64,000 nucleotides of DNA from Pseudomonas sp. Root562 (GTDB lineage Bacteria; Pseudomonadota; Gammaproteobacteria; Pseudomonadales; Pseudomonadaceae), in NCBI RefSeq assembly GCF_001427125.1, contig NZ_LMGK01000009.1:20784-84783 (forward strand). Direction: 5' to 3'. Of the stretch, positions 53,363 through 63,780 are shown one piece after another (positions within the stretch are counted from its first letter, which is position 1; each line of letters opens with the position of its first letter). A program made the position numbers and the translations under genes. Below the pieces are notes generated by a model. It made no database searches, was not told the origin of the DNA, and saw only the letters and a program-made list of their open reading frames with translations.

Positions 53363-54196
53363 TCAGGCCGATTGGCGCGATTGCAGGCTGCGACCGGCCA
53401 GCAGTGATAACACGCCATCAATCACCCGAGGGTCGGCCAGCACTCGCTGATGACCGCCCTCCGGCAAGCGCAGCAAGCGACTGTCGAACCAGGCTTCGTG
53501 GATCAGCTGCGACTCCCTGACCGAGACAAAGTCGTCGTCTTCGGCGTGAACGATCAGGCCAGGCATGTCGAGTTGATAGTGGGCGACATCCAGCATCGCA
53601 GCGCGCATCCCGACATCTTTCTCGACTTGGCGAATAAACGCCGAACGGGCTTTGGGCGGCAGGCCCACATACCGGGCAAATCCGCGCAACACGCCAAGAA
53701 TGCGAGCCGGAGCGCCAATGGTGACCAGCGTTTCGGTGCGCAAGCCCAGTTGCACCGCAAGCATGGCACTGGCGCCGCCCATTGAATGCCCGATGACGGC
53801 CTGCAACGGCGGCAGCTCGGCGGCCGCTTCCAGCATGGCGCGGGCGAACAACACGACGTTCGCTTCACTGCCGGGTGAGCGACCGTGGGCCGGACCATCC
53901 AGGGCGACCACCGAGTAACCGGCGTCGACCAGCGCAGTAATCAAACTGGCGAACTGTGTCGGCCGCCCTTCCCAGCCGTGCATCAGCAATACCGCTGGGC
54001 CTTGCCCCCAACGCAACGCCGACAGGCCAAACCGCAAGGTAATCCGCTCGGACCTCGCCAGCAGCGGAAGCTCCCAATCACGGGGCGGCAAATCCCTTGG
54101 CGTCATGAACGCCAGTCGCATCTTGCTTGCCACCAGTTTCGGTGCAAACCAACCCAAGGTGCCATTCACGCCACGAACCCACTTCAACGTGCTCAT
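53363..54196 (-). CDS. Alpha/beta hydrolase
   Basis: This 277-residue serine hydrolase has the nucleophile elbow GHSMGGASAM (about 139-148), an oxyanion region LLMHGWEGRPTQF, and later acid (HAEDDDFV) and His (EGGHQRVL) residues. It has no signal peptide. The gene follows the TetR regulator by 29 bases and is probably its main target, so hydrolysis of an ester or acyl compound that is also the inducer is a reasonable guess. Confidence 0.86.
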   Translation of the reverse strand: MSTLKWVRGVNGTLGWFAPKLVASKMRLAFMTPRDLPPRDWELPLLARSERITLRFGLSALRWGQGPAVLLMHGWEGRPTQFASLITALVDAGYSVVALDGPAHGRSPGSEANVVLFARAMLEAAAELPPLQAVIGHSMGGASAMLAVQLGLRTETLVTIGAPARILGVLRGFARYVGLPPKARSAFIRQVEKDVGMRAAMLDVAHYQLDMPGLIVHAEDDDFVSVRESQLIHEAWFDSRLLRLPEGGHQRVLADPRVIDGVLSLLAGRSLQSRQSA

Positions 54197-54225
54197 CGCA
54201 TTCTCCCCAGGCCGCAGCCTTCAGG

Positions 54226-54765
54226 TCACAGCACCGCTGATTTGGCGGCGCGAAGTAAACGATCGGACAACTCTCCCGGCCCCAGCGCCCGCGCCAGAGC
54301 CAGACCTCCCACCATCAACGCCATATCAGCCAGGGCCTTGTCGGTGTCTTCCGGGCTGGCCGCCAACTGCGCGACCATCATTTCCACGTGTTCATTCAGG
54401 GCGATTCGAAATGCTTCCGGCAGTCGCCCCAGCTCACCGACGGACGCCGGGATCGGGCACGCCGATTCCGACGAGTCCCGGTGTTTGCGCGACAGATAAA
54501 ACGCCGCCACCAACGCGCGACGCTCTTCACCGGTCAATTCGGCATCCATATCGGCAATCAGGCCTCGGCGATGACCGAGCAACTGCTTGAACGCCTCCAG
54601 CATCATTGCGTCCTTGCTTTCGAAGTGCGCATAGAAGCCGCCAACCGTCAGACCGGCCGCCCCCATCACTTCACCCACGCTCGGTTCGGCCGGGCCACGC
54701 TGAATCAGCGCTGCACTGGCGGCCTTGAGAATGCGTTCGCGGGTTTGAGCTTTTTTATCGTTCAT
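54226..54765 (-). CDS. TetR-family repressor
   Basis: This 179-residue TetR regulator has a helix-turn-helix in RERILKAASAALIQRGPAEPSVGEVMGAAGLTVGGFYAHFESKDAMMLEAF (about 9-60) and a ligand-binding C-terminal half. A 27-base dyad lies 24 bases upstream of its start, so it probably represses itself and the hydrolase gene behind it. Confidence 0.88.
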   Translation of the reverse strand: MNDKKAQTRERILKAASAALIQRGPAEPSVGEVMGAAGLTVGGFYAHFESKDAMMLEAFKQLLGHRRGLIADMDAELTGEERRALVAAFYLSRKHRDSSESACPIPASVGELGRLPEAFRIALNEHVEMMVAQLAASPEDTDKALADMALMVGGLALARALGPGELSDRLLRAAKSAVL

Positions 54766-54788
54766 CGTTGCCTCCGAATATTACGATT

Positions 54789-54815
54789 AGAATATTATTC
54801 TCATAATAATATTCT
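54789..54815. promoter_or_regulatory. Operator dyad upstream of tetR
   Basis: AGAATATTATT (54789-54799) and AATAATATTCT (54805-54815) are perfect inverted 11-base arms around CTCAT. The AT-rich dyad overlaps the expected promoter of the tetR-hydrolase pair. Confidence 0.72.
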
Positions 54816-54892
54816 GCAAGTGGTGGATGTGACCGCTGGTCTGAAGAACAGTTTGAAAGAATTGGGGAGATTTGGCCAAACGCCAGACAAAC

Positions 54893-54925
54893 AAAAGGGC
54901 CATTCAATAATTGAATGACCCTTAT
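54893..54925 (-). terminator. Intrinsic terminator of the tRNA Glu/Ala cluster
   Basis: AAGGGCCATTCAA pairs with TTGAATGACCCTT (one mismatch). On the minus strand it is followed by TTTGTTTG. It lies 25 bases after the last tRNA. Confidence 0.83.
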
Positions 54926-54949
54926 AAAATCCCGCAGAGCGGGTAATCG

Positions 54950-55025
54950 TGGCGTCCCCTAGGGGACTCGAACCCCTGTTACCGCCGTGAAAGGGCGGTG
55001 TCCTAGGCCACTAGACGAAGGGGAC
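54950..55025 (-). tRNA. tRNA-Glu (anticodon TTC), copy 1
   Basis: This 76-base cloverleaf starts GTCCCCTTCGTCTAGTGG. The anticodon loop CTTTCAC reads TTC and CCA is encoded. It is identical to the copy at 55235. Confidence 0.95.
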
Positions 55026-55105
55026 ACAAACCCTTCTATACAACTGATCAGTGCTGAGAGCTGATCGATTCAAGGCCGGTGTGGCCAGACCTTGAACTGT
55101 AAAAT

Positions 55106-55181
55106 TGGTGGAGCTAAGCGGGATCGAACCGCTGACCTCCTGCATGCCATGCAGGCGCTCTCCCAGCTGAGCTATAGCCCC
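55106..55181 (-). tRNA. tRNA-Ala (anticodon GGC), copy 1
   Basis: This 76-base cloverleaf starts GGGGCTATAGCTCAGCTGG, with anticodon loop ATGGCAT (GGC) and encoded CCA. The anticodon stem is CCTGC/GCAGG and the T-stem begins GTCAGCGG. Confidence 0.95.
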
Positions 55182-55234
55182 GGATTTTTCGCCTCGCGGC
55201 GGAGTGACATCTTTCAACATCACTTCTGTGAAAC

Positions 55235-55310
55235 TGGCGTCCCCTAGGGGACTCGAACCCCTGTTACCGCCGTGAAAGGGCGGTGTCCTAGGCCACTAGA
55301 CGAAGGGGAC
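55235..55310 (-). tRNA. tRNA-Glu (anticodon TTC), copy 2
   Basis: Same sequence as the copy at 54950-55025. The preceding and following spacers are also similar, showing duplication of a Glu-Ala unit. Confidence 0.95.
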
Positions 55311-55389
55311 GCAAACCCTTCTATACAACTGATCAACGCTGAGTGTTGATCGCTTCAAGACCGGTGTGGCCAGGCCTTGAAGTGTAAAT

Positions 55390-55465
<76 letters not shown>

Positions 55466-55618
55466 TCATCGTTGATGTCATCGCTGAGGACGGGGCGAAT
55501 CTTAAGGGCGTATCGGAAGCCTGTCAAACTTATTTTTCAAAAAAATTAAAATTTTTTGCCGACATAACAACCACTTACCGCCCTCCCCCCGAAAATCCGG
55601 GGGAAGCGCCGAAGATCT

Positions 55619-55652
55619 GGATCAAAAGATCGCGGCCTTCGGCAGCCCCTGC
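55619..55652. repeat. Dispersed GGATCAAAAGATCGC element, copy 2
   Basis: GGATCAAAAGATCGCGGCC is followed by CTTCGGCAGCCCCTGCA. It matches the copy at 32896 and lies just after gltX. The stretch 55466-55666 otherwise shows only an imperfect GGGG/CCCC hairpin near 55582-55604. Confidence 0.6.
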
Positions 55653-55666
55653 AGAGTCAAACGCAA

Positions 55667-57148
55667 TCAGGCAATAGCGCCCAAGAGCTTTTCCCACTCC
55701 TTGTTTTCTTTCTTCGACACGCCACCGAGCAGGTCAATGGCCTGGCGCAGACGGAAACGGGTCAGGTCAGGTCCGAGGATTTCCATCGCATCGAGCACCG
55801 ATACCGAACTGGCCTGACCGGTAATCGCAGCGAACATCAGCGGCATGGCGTCACGCAGCTTCAGCTCCAGGGACTCGACCACGGCCTGAATGGTCGCGGT
55901 GATGTTGTCCTTCTCCCACTGACGCAGACTTTCGAGCTTCCAGAGGATCAACTGCATCAACTGCCGAACCTGATCACCCGACAGCTTTTTCGATTCAAAC
56001 AGTTTGGCATCCGGGTTGACACCACCGGCAAAGAAGAACCCCGCCAGCGGTGCGACTTGACTGAAGGTTTCAACCCGGCCCTGCACGTGCGGGGCAATCT
56101 TCATCATGTATTCGGAGTTGAATGCCCACTTCTGCACGCGCGCGGCGAACTCTTCCACCGGCAGGTCACGCAGCCATTGGCCGTTTAGCCACGACAATTT
56201 TTCGATGTCGAAAATCGGCCCGCCAAGGGAAACGCGCTTCAGATCGAAATTGTCGACCATCTCCTGCAACGAGAACTTTTCACGCTCGTCAGGCATCGAC
56301 CAGCCCATGCGTCCCAGATAGTTGAGCATTGCCTCAGGCATGAAGCCCATGCGCTCGTAGAAAGTCACCGAAGTCGGGTTCTTGCGCTTGGACAGCTTGC
56401 TCTTGTCCGGGTTACGCAGCAGCGGCATGTAGCACAGCTCCGGTTGTTCCCAGCCGAAGTATTCGTAAAGCAGGATCAGCTTCGGAGCCGACGGCAGCCA
56501 CTCTTCGCCGCGCAGTACGTGGGTGATGCCCATCAGGTGATCGTCGACCACGTTGGCCAGGAAGTACGTCGGCAAGCCGTCGGTCTTCATCAGGACCTGC
56601 ATGTCCATGCGGTCCCACGGGATTTCAACGTCGCCACGCAGCATGTCCGGCACCACGCAGACGCCTTCGCTCGGCACCTTCATGCGGATCACATGCGGCT
56701 CGCCGGCAGCGAGGCGGCGCGCCACTTCTTCTTTGGACAGCAACAGTGCACGGCCGTCGTAACGCGGGGTTTCGCCACGCGCCATCTGCTCGGCGCGCAT
56801 CTGGTCCAGCTCTTCGGCGGTGCAGAAGCACGGGAAGGCATGGCCCATGTCGACCAGTTGCTGGCAATACTTCTGATAAATATCACCGCGCTCGCTTTGC
56901 CGGTATGGACCGTGCGGGCCGCCGACGTCCGGGCCTTCGCTCCAGTCGATCCCCAGCCAGCGCAGGGCGTCGAAAATCTGCTGTTCGGACTCGCGGGTCG
57001 AGCGCAACTGGTCGGTGTCTTCGATCCGCAGGATGAACTCACCGCCATGCTGCTTGGCAAAGCAGTAATTGAACAATGCGATGTAAGCGGTACCTACATG
57101 GGGGTCCCCGGTAGGCGATGGCGCGATGCGCGTGCGGACGGTGGTCAT
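55667..57148 (-). CDS. gltX: Glutamyl-tRNA synthetase
   Basis: This 493-residue class I synthetase charges tRNA-Glu. The ATP signatures are [16 protein letters not shown] (HIGH-like HVGT) and [10 protein letters not shown] (KMSKS-like). The zinc-region [20 protein letters not shown] is seen near 100. The ATG at 57148 gives [14 protein letters not shown], the usual start; the longer frame from 57226 is not credible. Its own tRNA-Glu genes lie just downstream on the same strand. Confidence 0.96.
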   Translation of the reverse strand: MTTVRTRIAPSPTGDPHVGTAYIALFNYCFAKQHGGEFILRIEDTDQLRSTRESEQQIFDALRWLGIDWSEGPDVGGPHGPYRQSERGDIYQKYCQQLVDMGHAFPCFCTAEELDQMRAEQMARGETPRYDGRALLLSKEEVARRLAAGEPHVIRMKVPSEGVCVVPDMLRGDVEIPWDRMDMQVLMKTDGLPTYFLANVVDDHLMGITHVLRGEEWLPSAPKLILLYEYFGWEQPELCYMPLLRNPDKSKLSKRKNPTSVTFYERMGFMPEAMLNYLGRMGWSMPDEREKFSLQEMVDNFDLKRVSLGGPIFDIEKLSWLNGQWLRDLPVEEFAARVQKWAFNSEYMMKIAPHVQGRVETFSQVAPLAGFFFAGGVNPDAKLFESKKLSGDQVRQLMQLILWKLESLRQWEKDNITATIQAVVESLELKLRDAMPLMFAAITGQASSVSVLDAMEILGPDLTRFRLRQAIDLLGGVSKKENKEWEKLLGAIA

Positions 57149-57368
57149 GGCAAGTCTCGAAAAGAAGATCAAACAAAGGGCGAATGGTAACAGGCGACAC
57201 CCGTCCCGCTCCAGCGAACAGGGCATTTAAGCCAAGGTTGCGACTACAACGCCGGTACGGTGCGGTGAATGGCCGAATATCAGCCACCGCCATTTACCGT
57301 TTATCGGCTGTATGCCAGATTCACCTGCTGATAACTTTTCTTACATATTCTCGACTACAGTTTGCCCC

Positions 57369-58457
57369 ATGCCTGCCCAACTCAAGCGTCGCCTTTCCAT
57401 TTTCCTGCTGATCGTCCTGCTGATTGCCGGGGGTTTCTTTGCCCAGTGGTTCTTCAAGGGACGGTTTTATGAAAGCACTGACAACGCCTATGTGCAGGGC
57501 GAAATCACCCGTGTGTCGAGCCAATTGGGCGCGCGCATCGATCAAGTGCTGGTGCAGGACAACCAGCACGTCGAGAAAGGCCAACTACTGATCCGCCTCG
57601 AAGGCGATGACTTCCGCCTCGCTGTCGACCGCGCCAACGCGACCCTCGCCACCCGGCAAGCCGAACGCCTGCAAGCCCAGAGCAAGCTGACCCAGCAAGC
57701 CAGCCTGATCGCCGCCAGCGATGCGCAAGTCGCCTCCAGCCAAGCCAGCCTCGGCCGCTCGCAGATTGACCTGAACCGCGCCGAAACCTTGCGCAAACCG
57801 GGTTATGTCTCGGAAGAGCGCGTGACCACCCTCTCCGCCGACAACCACATTGCCCGCTCGCAACTGGCCAAGGCCCAAGCGGACGCCCAGGGTCAGCGCC
57901 AGCAGATCAACGCACTGAACGCCGAAATCAAACGCCTCGACGCACAGATCGCCAACGCCAGGACCGACCTGGCCCAGGCCGAACTGAACCTGACCCGCAG
58001 CGACATTCACGCGCCCATCAGCGGCCTGATCGGCCAGCGTGCCGCGCGCAATGGCCAATATGTGCAGGCCGGCGCTTACCTGCTGTCGATCGTGCCGGAT
58101 GAAGACATCTGGATTCAGGCCAATTTCAAGGAAACCCAGATTGGCCACATGCAGCCCGGGCAGAAAGCCGAACTGATCTTCGATGCCTACGGTGACACGC
58201 CGATCGAAGCGCGGGTCGACAGCCTGTTCGCGGCCTCGGGCGCACAGTTCAGCCTGTTGCCACCGGACAATGCCACGGGCAACTTCACCAAAGTCGTACA
58301 GCGGATCCCGGTCAAGCTGACGTTCGCCGTCGACAATCCGCTGCGCGGCAAGATTCGCCCGGGCATGTCGGTCACCGCCAAGGTGAACATCAAGGACACC
58401 CCGGAACACGTCAGCGCCAGCTTGAGCAGCAAAGACGCCGCTGACGATGGCCGGTGA
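57369..58457 (+). CDS. EmrA-like membrane-fusion protein
   Basis: This 362-residue periplasmic adaptor of a drug-efflux system has one N-terminal helix (RRLSIFLLIVLLIAGGFFAQWFF, about 6-28). A biotinyl-lipoyl hairpin follows (YESTDNAYVQGEITRVSSQLGARIDQVLVQDNQHVEKGQ) and a long coiled coil, then IHAPISGLIGQRAARNGQYV. ATG 57369 starts MPAQLKRR with a normal membrane anchor; an in-frame ATG at 57312 is less likely. It overlaps the transporter gene by 11 bases, so the two act as an EmrAB-type pair; an outer-membrane channel is not encoded here. Confidence 0.9.
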   Translation: MPAQLKRRLSIFLLIVLLIAGGFFAQWFFKGRFYESTDNAYVQGEITRVSSQLGARIDQVLVQDNQHVEKGQLLIRLEGDDFRLAVDRANATLATRQAERLQAQSKLTQQASLIAASDAQVASSQASLGRSQIDLNRAETLRKPGYVSEERVTTLSADNHIARSQLAKAQADAQGQRQQINALNAEIKRLDAQIANARTDLAQAELNLTRSDIHAPISGLIGQRAARNGQYVQAGAYLLSIVPDEDIWIQANFKETQIGHMQPGQKAELIFDAYGDTPIEARVDSLFAASGAQFSLLPPDNATGNFTKVVQRIPVKLTFAVDNPLRGKIRPGMSVTAKVNIKDTPEHVSASLSSKDAADDGR

Positions 58458-59997
58458 TCAACTGATCCGCCCGGTCGGGGAACCGACGCGGCGGGACTGG
58501 ATTGCGGTGATGAGCGTGATGCTCGGCGCGTTCATGGCGGTGCTGGACATCCAGATCACCAACTCGTCGCTCAAGGACATTCAGGGTGCACTGTCGGCCA
58601 CCCTGGAAGAAGGCTCGTGGATTTCCACCTCGTACCTGGTGGCGGAAATCATCATGATCCCGCTCACCGCCTGGCTCGTGCAGTTGCTTTCGGCGCGGCG
58701 TCTGGCGGTGTGGGTGTCCCTCGGTTTCCTGGTCGCTTCCCTGCTGTGCTCCATGGCGTGGAGCCTGGAAAGCATGATTGTCTTCCGCGCCCTGCAGGGG
58801 TTCACCGGTGGCGCGCTGATTCCGCTGGCCTTCACTCTCACACTGATCAAACTCCCGGAGCATCACCGCGCCAAAGGCATGGCCATGTTCGCCATGACCG
58901 CCACCTTCGCGCCCTCCATCGGCCCGACGCTTGGCGGTTGGCTGACAGAGAATTGGGGTTGGGAATACATCTTCTACATCAACATTCCGCCCGGACTGAT
59001 CATGATTGCCGGCTTGATGTACGGCCTGGAAAAGAAAGAAGCGCATTGGGAACTGCTGAAAAGCACCGACTACGCCGGCATTGTCACACTGGGTGTGGGA
59101 CTGGGCTGTCTGCAGGTGTTTCTGGAAGAAGGCCATCGCAAGGACTGGCTTGAGTCGGATCTGATCGTGACGCTGGGCAGCATCGCCCTGATCAGTCTGA
59201 TCACCTTTGTGATCGTGCAGTTTTCCAAACCCAATCCGCTGATCAACCTCGGTATCCTCGGCAATCGCAATTTCGGCTTATCGAGCATTTCCAGTATCGG
59301 GATGGGGGTTGGCCTGTATGGCTCGATCTACCTGTTGCCGCTGTACCTGGCGCAGATCCAGAACTACAACGCACTGCAGATCGGTGAAGTGATCATGTGG
59401 ATGGGTGTGCCGCAACTGTTTCTGATTCCGCTGGTGCCCAAGCTGATGAAATACGTCTCGCCGAAATGGCTGTGCACGCTGGGTTTCGGTTTGTTCGGCC
59501 TGGCGAGCTTCTCTTCAGGCGTATTGAATCCGGATTTCGCCGGGCCGCAGTTCAATCAGATCCAGATCATCCGCGCCCTGGGCCAGCCATTGATCATGGT
59601 CACCATTTCGCTGATCGCCACTGCCTACATTCTTCCGCAGGACGCCGGGTCCGCGTCGAGCCTGTTCAACATCCTGCGCAATCTCGGCGGGGCCATTGGC
59701 ATCGCCCTCCTCGCCACGCTGCTGGATGCCAGGACCAAGACCTATTTTGATTACTTGCGCGAGGCGATAGTGCCGACCAACCCGCAAGTGGCGGAGCGGT
59801 TGGCGTCACTGACAGACCGGTTTGGCAGCGAGGCTGCGGCGCTGGGCAAGCTCAGTGAGATCGCCCATCAGCAGGCGTCGATCATGGCGTACAACGATGC
59901 GTTTCACTTTGTCGGGATTGCGCTGGGAATCAGCATGCTGGCGGTGTTGCTGACCCGGAAATTACCCGAGGGGTTGAAGGCTGGCGAGGCGCATTGA
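58447..59997 (+). CDS. EmrB-like DHA2 family efflux transporter
   Basis: This 516-residue MFS drug:H+ antiporter has 14 helices. Motifs are GAFMAVLDIQITNSSLKDIQGAL (helix 1), WISTSYLVAEIIMIPLTAWL and the antiporter motif C-like FAPSIGPTLGGWLTENWGW. It pumps drugs or toxic compounds with the EmrA-like protein upstream, whose gene overlaps by 11 bases. The substrate range cannot be predicted. Confidence 0.91.
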   Translation: MAGDQLIRPVGEPTRRDWIAVMSVMLGAFMAVLDIQITNSSLKDIQGALSATLEEGSWISTSYLVAEIIMIPLTAWLVQLLSARRLAVWVSLGFLVASLLCSMAWSLESMIVFRALQGFTGGALIPLAFTLTLIKLPEHHRAKGMAMFAMTATFAPSIGPTLGGWLTENWGWEYIFYINIPPGLIMIAGLMYGLEKKEAHWELLKSTDYAGIVTLGVGLGCLQVFLEEGHRKDWLESDLIVTLGSIALISLITFVIVQFSKPNPLINLGILGNRNFGLSSISSIGMGVGLYGSIYLLPLYLAQIQNYNALQIGEVIMWMGVPQLFLIPLVPKLMKYVSPKWLCTLGFGLFGLASFSSGVLNPDFAGPQFNQIQIIRALGQPLIMVTISLIATAYILPQDAGSASSLFNILRNLGGAIGIALLATLLDARTKTYFDYLREAIVPTNPQVAERLASLTDRFGSEAAALGKLSEIAHQQASIMAYNDAFHFVGIALGISMLAVLLTRKLPEGLKAGEAH

Positions 59998-60008
59998 GAT
60001 CGAGGCGC

Positions 60009-60100
60009 GGCCTTCGCGGGCAAGCCTCGCACCTACAGTTCTTGCGGCGCCCACAGGACGACACAAACCTGTAGGAGCGAGGCTTGCCCGCGAAGGGGCC
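60009..60100. repeat. REP-type palindrome between emrB-like gene and uvrB
   Basis: CCTTCGCGGGCAAGCCTCGC at the left is matched by GCGAGGCTTGCCCGCGAAGG at the right, with ACCTACAG/CTGTAGG inside. It lies between convergent genes. Confidence 0.88.
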
Positions 60101-60122
60101 TGTACAGACACCACAAAGAAAC

Positions 60123-62138
60123 TCAAACGGTAATCAAGCGCTCCCGCAACTTGCCAATTTCATCGCGCATCTGCGCCGCGGCTTCGAATTCCAGATCACG
60201 CGCCAATGCATACATTTTCTCTTCCAGAGCCTTGATGCGCTTGGCGATCTCCCCTGGTGTACGCAATTCCGCCTCGTATCTGGCGTTTTCTTCGGCCGCC
60301 TTGGCCATGCCCTTGCGCTTTTTGCTGCGCGAACCTGGCACGGTGGCGCCTTCCATGATGTCGGCGACATCCTTGAACACGCCTTTGGGCGTGATGCCAT
60401 GCGCCAGGTTGAAGGCGATCTGCTTGTCGCGACGACGTTCGGTTTCCCCGATCGCCCGCTCCATGGACCCGGTAATCCGGTCGGCATACAAAATCGCCCG
60501 ACCGTTGAGGTTACGCGCTGCCCGACCGATGGTCTGGATCAGCGAGCGCTCGGAACGCAGGAATCCTTCCTTGTCGGCGTCGAGAATCGCCACCAGCGAC
60601 ACCTCAGGCATGTCCAGACCTTCGCGCAGCAGGTTGATCCCCACCAGCACGTCAAAAGTGCCCAGGCGCAGATCACGGATGATTTCGACCCGCTCTACGG
60701 TGTCGATGTCCGAGTGCAGGTAGCGCACGCGCACGCCATGATCGGCCAGGTAGTCGGTCAAGTCTTCGGCCATGCGCTTGGTCAGCGTGGTGACCAGCAC
60801 GCGCTCTTCCAGGGCAACGCGCTTGGTGATTTCCGAGAGCAAGTCATCGACCTGAGTCAGTGCCGGGCGGATTTCAATTTGCGGATCCACCAACCCGGTC
60901 GGCCGCACCACCATGTCGATGACGCGCCCGGCGTGCTCGGCTTCATAATTGCCCGGGGTCGCCGAGACGAAGATCGTCTGCGGGCTGATGGCCTCCCATT
61001 CATCGAAACGCATCGGCCGGTTGTCCAGCGCCGATGGCAGGCGAAAACCGTATTCCACCAGTGTTTCTTTACGCGAGCGGTCACCCTTATACATCGCGCC
61101 AACTTGCGGCACGCTGACGTGGGATTCGTCGATCACCAGCAAGGCATCGGCCGGCAGGTAATCGTAGAGGGTCGGTGGTGGCGCGCCGGCTTCACGGCCG
61201 GACAGATAGCGCGAGTAGTTTTCGATGCCATTGCAGTAACCCAATTCGAGGATCATCTCCAGGTCGAATCGGGTGCGTTGCTCCAGGCGCTGGGCTTCCA
61301 CCAGTTTGTTGTTGGAGCGCAGGTATTCCAGGCGCTCCTTCAATTCGACCTTGATGCCTTCCACCGCGCCCATCAGGGTTTCCCTTGGCGTCACGTAGTG
61401 GCTTTTCGGATAGAAGGTGAAGCGCGGCAGTTTGCGGATCACTTCGCCGGTCAGCGGATCGAACGCCGACAGGCTTTCGACCTCGTCGTCAAACAGCTCG
61501 ATGCGGATCGCTTCGAAATCCGATTCCGCCGGGTGGATATCGATCACGTCGCCACGTACGCGGAAGGTCGCACGGGCGAAATCCATGTCATTGCGGGTGT
61601 ATTGCAAGTCAGCGAGGCGTCGCAGCAATTCGCGCTGATCGAGCCGATCGCCGCGATCCACATGCAGCACCATTTTCAGATAGGTTTCCGGGCTGCCCAG
61701 ACCGTAGATGCACGACACCGTGGTGACGATGATCGCGTCCTTGCGCTCCAGCAACGCCTTGGTCGCGGACAGACGCATCTGTTCGATGTGGTCGTTGATC
61801 GAGGCGTCTTTCTCGATGAAGGTGTCCGACGATGGTACGTAAGCCTCGGGCTGGTAGTAGTCGTAATAGGAAACGAAGTACTCCACGGCATTGTTCGGGA
61901 AGAACGCCTTGAACTCGCCGTACAACTGCGCCGCCAGGGTCTTGTTCGGCGCCAGCACCAGCGTCGGACGCTGCACCTGCGCGATTACGTTGGCGATACT
62001 GAAGGTCTTGCCCGAACCAGTCACACCGAGCAATGTCTGGTGCGCCAACCCGGCTTCGATGCCCTCGACCATCAGGCGAATGGCTTCAGGCTGATCGCCG
62101 GCAGGTTCGAAACGGGTGACTAGCTGGAATTCAGACAT
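60123..62138 (-). CDS. uvrB: Excinuclease ABC subunit B
   Basis: This 671-residue helicase-like subunit of nucleotide excision repair loads onto damage with UvrA and recruits UvrC. The Walker A motif is [16 protein letters not shown] (about 38-53), and the beta-hairpin region [22 protein letters not shown] is present. [61 protein letters not shown] and QTIGRAARN are helicase motifs, with a C-terminal UVR domain. AGAGG precedes the ATG. I see no LexA box upstream. Confidence 0.96.
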   Translation of the reverse strand: MSEFQLVTRFEPAGDQPEAIRLMVEGIEAGLAHQTLLGVTGSGKTFSIANVIAQVQRPTLVLAPNKTLAAQLYGEFKAFFPNNAVEYFVSYYDYYQPEAYVPSSDTFIEKDASINDHIEQMRLSATKALLERKDAIIVTTVSCIYGLGSPETYLKMVLHVDRGDRLDQRELLRRLADLQYTRNDMDFARATFRVRGDVIDIHPAESDFEAIRIELFDDEVESLSAFDPLTGEVIRKLPRFTFYPKSHYVTPRETLMGAVEGIKVELKERLEYLRSNNKLVEAQRLEQRTRFDLEMILELGYCNGIENYSRYLSGREAGAPPPTLYDYLPADALLVIDESHVSVPQVGAMYKGDRSRKETLVEYGFRLPSALDNRPMRFDEWEAISPQTIFVSATPGNYEAEHAGRVIDMVVRPTGLVDPQIEIRPALTQVDDLLSEITKRVALEERVLVTTLTKRMAEDLTDYLADHGVRVRYLHSDIDTVERVEIIRDLRLGTFDVLVGINLLREGLDMPEVSLVAILDADKEGFLRSERSLIQTIGRAARNLNGRAILYADRITGSMERAIGETERRRDKQIAFNLAHGITPKGVFKDVADIMEGATVPGSRSKKRKGMAKAAEENARYEAELRTPGEIAKRIKALEEKMYALARDLEFEAAAQMRDEIGKLRERLITV

Positions 62139-62474
62139 GTAAAACCTCTGGGATCACGCTTGCCGGCAAAACCGGCACGAACGAGAAAGACCGCAAACGA
62201 CCGATGTCGCCCGAGGAAAAAACTGGATTGCGCTCAATGTGGAGCCGATTGCCGTCGCTTTCAAGGCAAACGTCCTACATCGCGTAATGCTTTGGACGAC
62301 ACCAATCGACTAACGGTCGAAAAATAATCGGAAAAACTTAACGTAAAAGCCGATTCGTCTGTCGCCATCGATCGCAGATGGCCTCTATACTAGCTCCCCG
62401 TTTGTGCACCGCTCTAGTGCATTCGGCTGGAGCGCGACACGTCCCTCCATTCTCCATTCAGAGCCGCCGCAAAA
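62139..62474. promoter_or_regulatory. Divergent intergenic region uvrB/aminotransferase
   Basis: This 336-base stretch has no gene. It holds a small hairpin TGCCGG/CCGGCA (62161-62177) and a -10-like TATACT at 62386-62391 for the aminotransferase, with no confident -35. No CTG-N10-CAG box or clear TyrR site was found. Confidence 0.4.
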
Positions 62475-63671
62475 ATGAGCCTGTTCTCCGCTGTCGAAAT
62501 GGCACCACGCGATCCAATCCTGGGCCTCAACGAAGCATTCAACGCCGATACCCGTACCAACAAGGTCAACCTGGGAGTCGGTGTTTATTGCAACGAGGAG
62601 GGGAAAATTCCACTCCTGCGCGCCGTTGTCGAAGCCGAAACCATTCGCGTCGCTCAACACGCTTCCCGGGGCTACTTGCCCATCGACGGCATCGCGGCCT
62701 ACGACCAGGCTGTGCAAAAACTGCTGTTCGGCAATGATTCGCCGCTGATCGCTGCCGGTCGCGTCATCACCACTCAGGCTGTGGGTGGTACCGGTGCACT
62801 GAAAATCGGTGCCGACTTCCTCAAGCAACTGCTGCCGAACGCCGTCGTGGCAATCAGCGACCCGAGCTGGGAAAACCACCGCGCGCTGTTCGAAACCGCC
62901 GGTTTCCCGGTGCAGAACTACCGTTACTACGACGCCGCGACCCACGACGTGAACCGTGTGGGCCTGCTGGAAGACCTGAACGCCCTGCCAAACGGCTCGA
63001 TCGTTGTGCTGCACGCCTGCTGCCACAACCCGACCGGTGTGGACCTGAGCCCGGCGGACTGGAAAAACGTCCTGGAAGTGGTCAAGGCCAAAGGCCACGT
63101 GCCTTTCCTCGATATGGCCTACCAAGGTTTTGGCGATGGCATCGACGAAGACGCCGCAGCCGTGCGCCTGTTTGCCGAATCGGGCCTGACCTTCTTCGTC
63201 TCCAGCTCGTTCTCCAAATCGTTCTCACTGTATGGCGAGCGCGTGGGTGCCCTGTCGATCGTCAGCGAATCGAAAGAAGAAAGCGCGCGCGTGCTGTCGC
63301 AAGTCAAGCGCGTGATCCGTACCAACTACTCCAACCCGCCGACCCATGGTGCGAGCATCGTTGCAGCCGTGTTGAACAGCCCGGAACTGCGCGCCCAGTG
63401 GGAAGCCGAACTGGCCGAAATGCGCCTGCGCATTCGCGGCATGCGCACCCAGATGGTCGAGACCCTGGCGAAAAACGCACCACAGCGCGATTTCAGCTTC
63501 GTCGGTCGTCAGCGCGGCATGTTTTCCTACTCCGGCCTGAGCGTTGAGCAGGTTCACCGTCTGCGCAACGAGTTCGGCATCTACGCCCTGGACACCGGTC
63601 GTATCTGCGTAGCTGCGTTGAACCAGAGCAACATCAAGGCTGTAACGGATGCGATTGTTCAGGTGATCTGA
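62475..63671 (+). CDS. tyrB: Aromatic amino acid aminotransferase
   Basis: This 398-residue class I PLP transaminase interconverts Tyr/Phe/Asp and their keto acids. The N-terminal family start is MSLFSAVEMAPRDPILGLNEAF, and VNLGVGVYCNEEGKIPLL and HACCHNPTGVDLS are typical. The PLP Lys is in SSSFSKSFSLYGERVGAL, and Arg near the C-terminus (GRICVAAL) binds the carboxylate. It belongs to the AspC/TyrB branch. The aromatic preference follows from similarity and the gene's place after uvrB, as in related pseudomonads; aspartate could also be a main substrate. Confidence 0.9.
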   Translation: MSLFSAVEMAPRDPILGLNEAFNADTRTNKVNLGVGVYCNEEGKIPLLRAVVEAETIRVAQHASRGYLPIDGIAAYDQAVQKLLFGNDSPLIAAGRVITTQAVGGTGALKIGADFLKQLLPNAVVAISDPSWENHRALFETAGFPVQNYRYYDAATHDVNRVGLLEDLNALPNGSIVVLHACCHNPTGVDLSPADWKNVLEVVKAKGHVPFLDMAYQGFGDGIDEDAAAVRLFAESGLTFFVSSSFSKSFSLYGERVGALSIVSESKEESARVLSQVKRVIRTNYSNPPTHGASIVAAVLNSPELRAQWEAELAEMRLRIRGMRTQMVETLAKNAPQRDFSFVGRQRGMFSYSGLSVEQVHRLRNEFGIYALDTGRICVAALNQSNIKAVTDAIVQVI

Positions 63672-63687
63672 ATCGCGCCGTGACACG

Positions 63688-63720
63688 AAAACGGGAAGCC
63701 TTTGGGCTTCCCGTTTTTTT
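63688..63720 (+). terminator. Intrinsic terminator after tyrB
   Basis: AAAACGGGAAGCC pairs with GGCTTCCCGTTTT around TTTG and is followed by TTT. It lies 16 bases after the stop. Confidence 0.9.
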
Positions 63721-63780
63721 GTTTGTGGCAGATAAATCTCAAAGCGGTGGCTGCGACCTCTAAACTCCACCCAAGTAAAT

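Noticed and set aside
60084..62123. A 679-residue plus-strand frame opposite uvrB
   Set aside because: It is antisense to a full-length uvrB. The His/Gln/Arg-rich composition is typical of the reverse strand of a GC-rich gene.
62139..62474. LexA box for uvrB
   Set aside because: No CTG-N10-CAG with an AT-rich core was found upstream of uvrB, so SOS control is not claimed.
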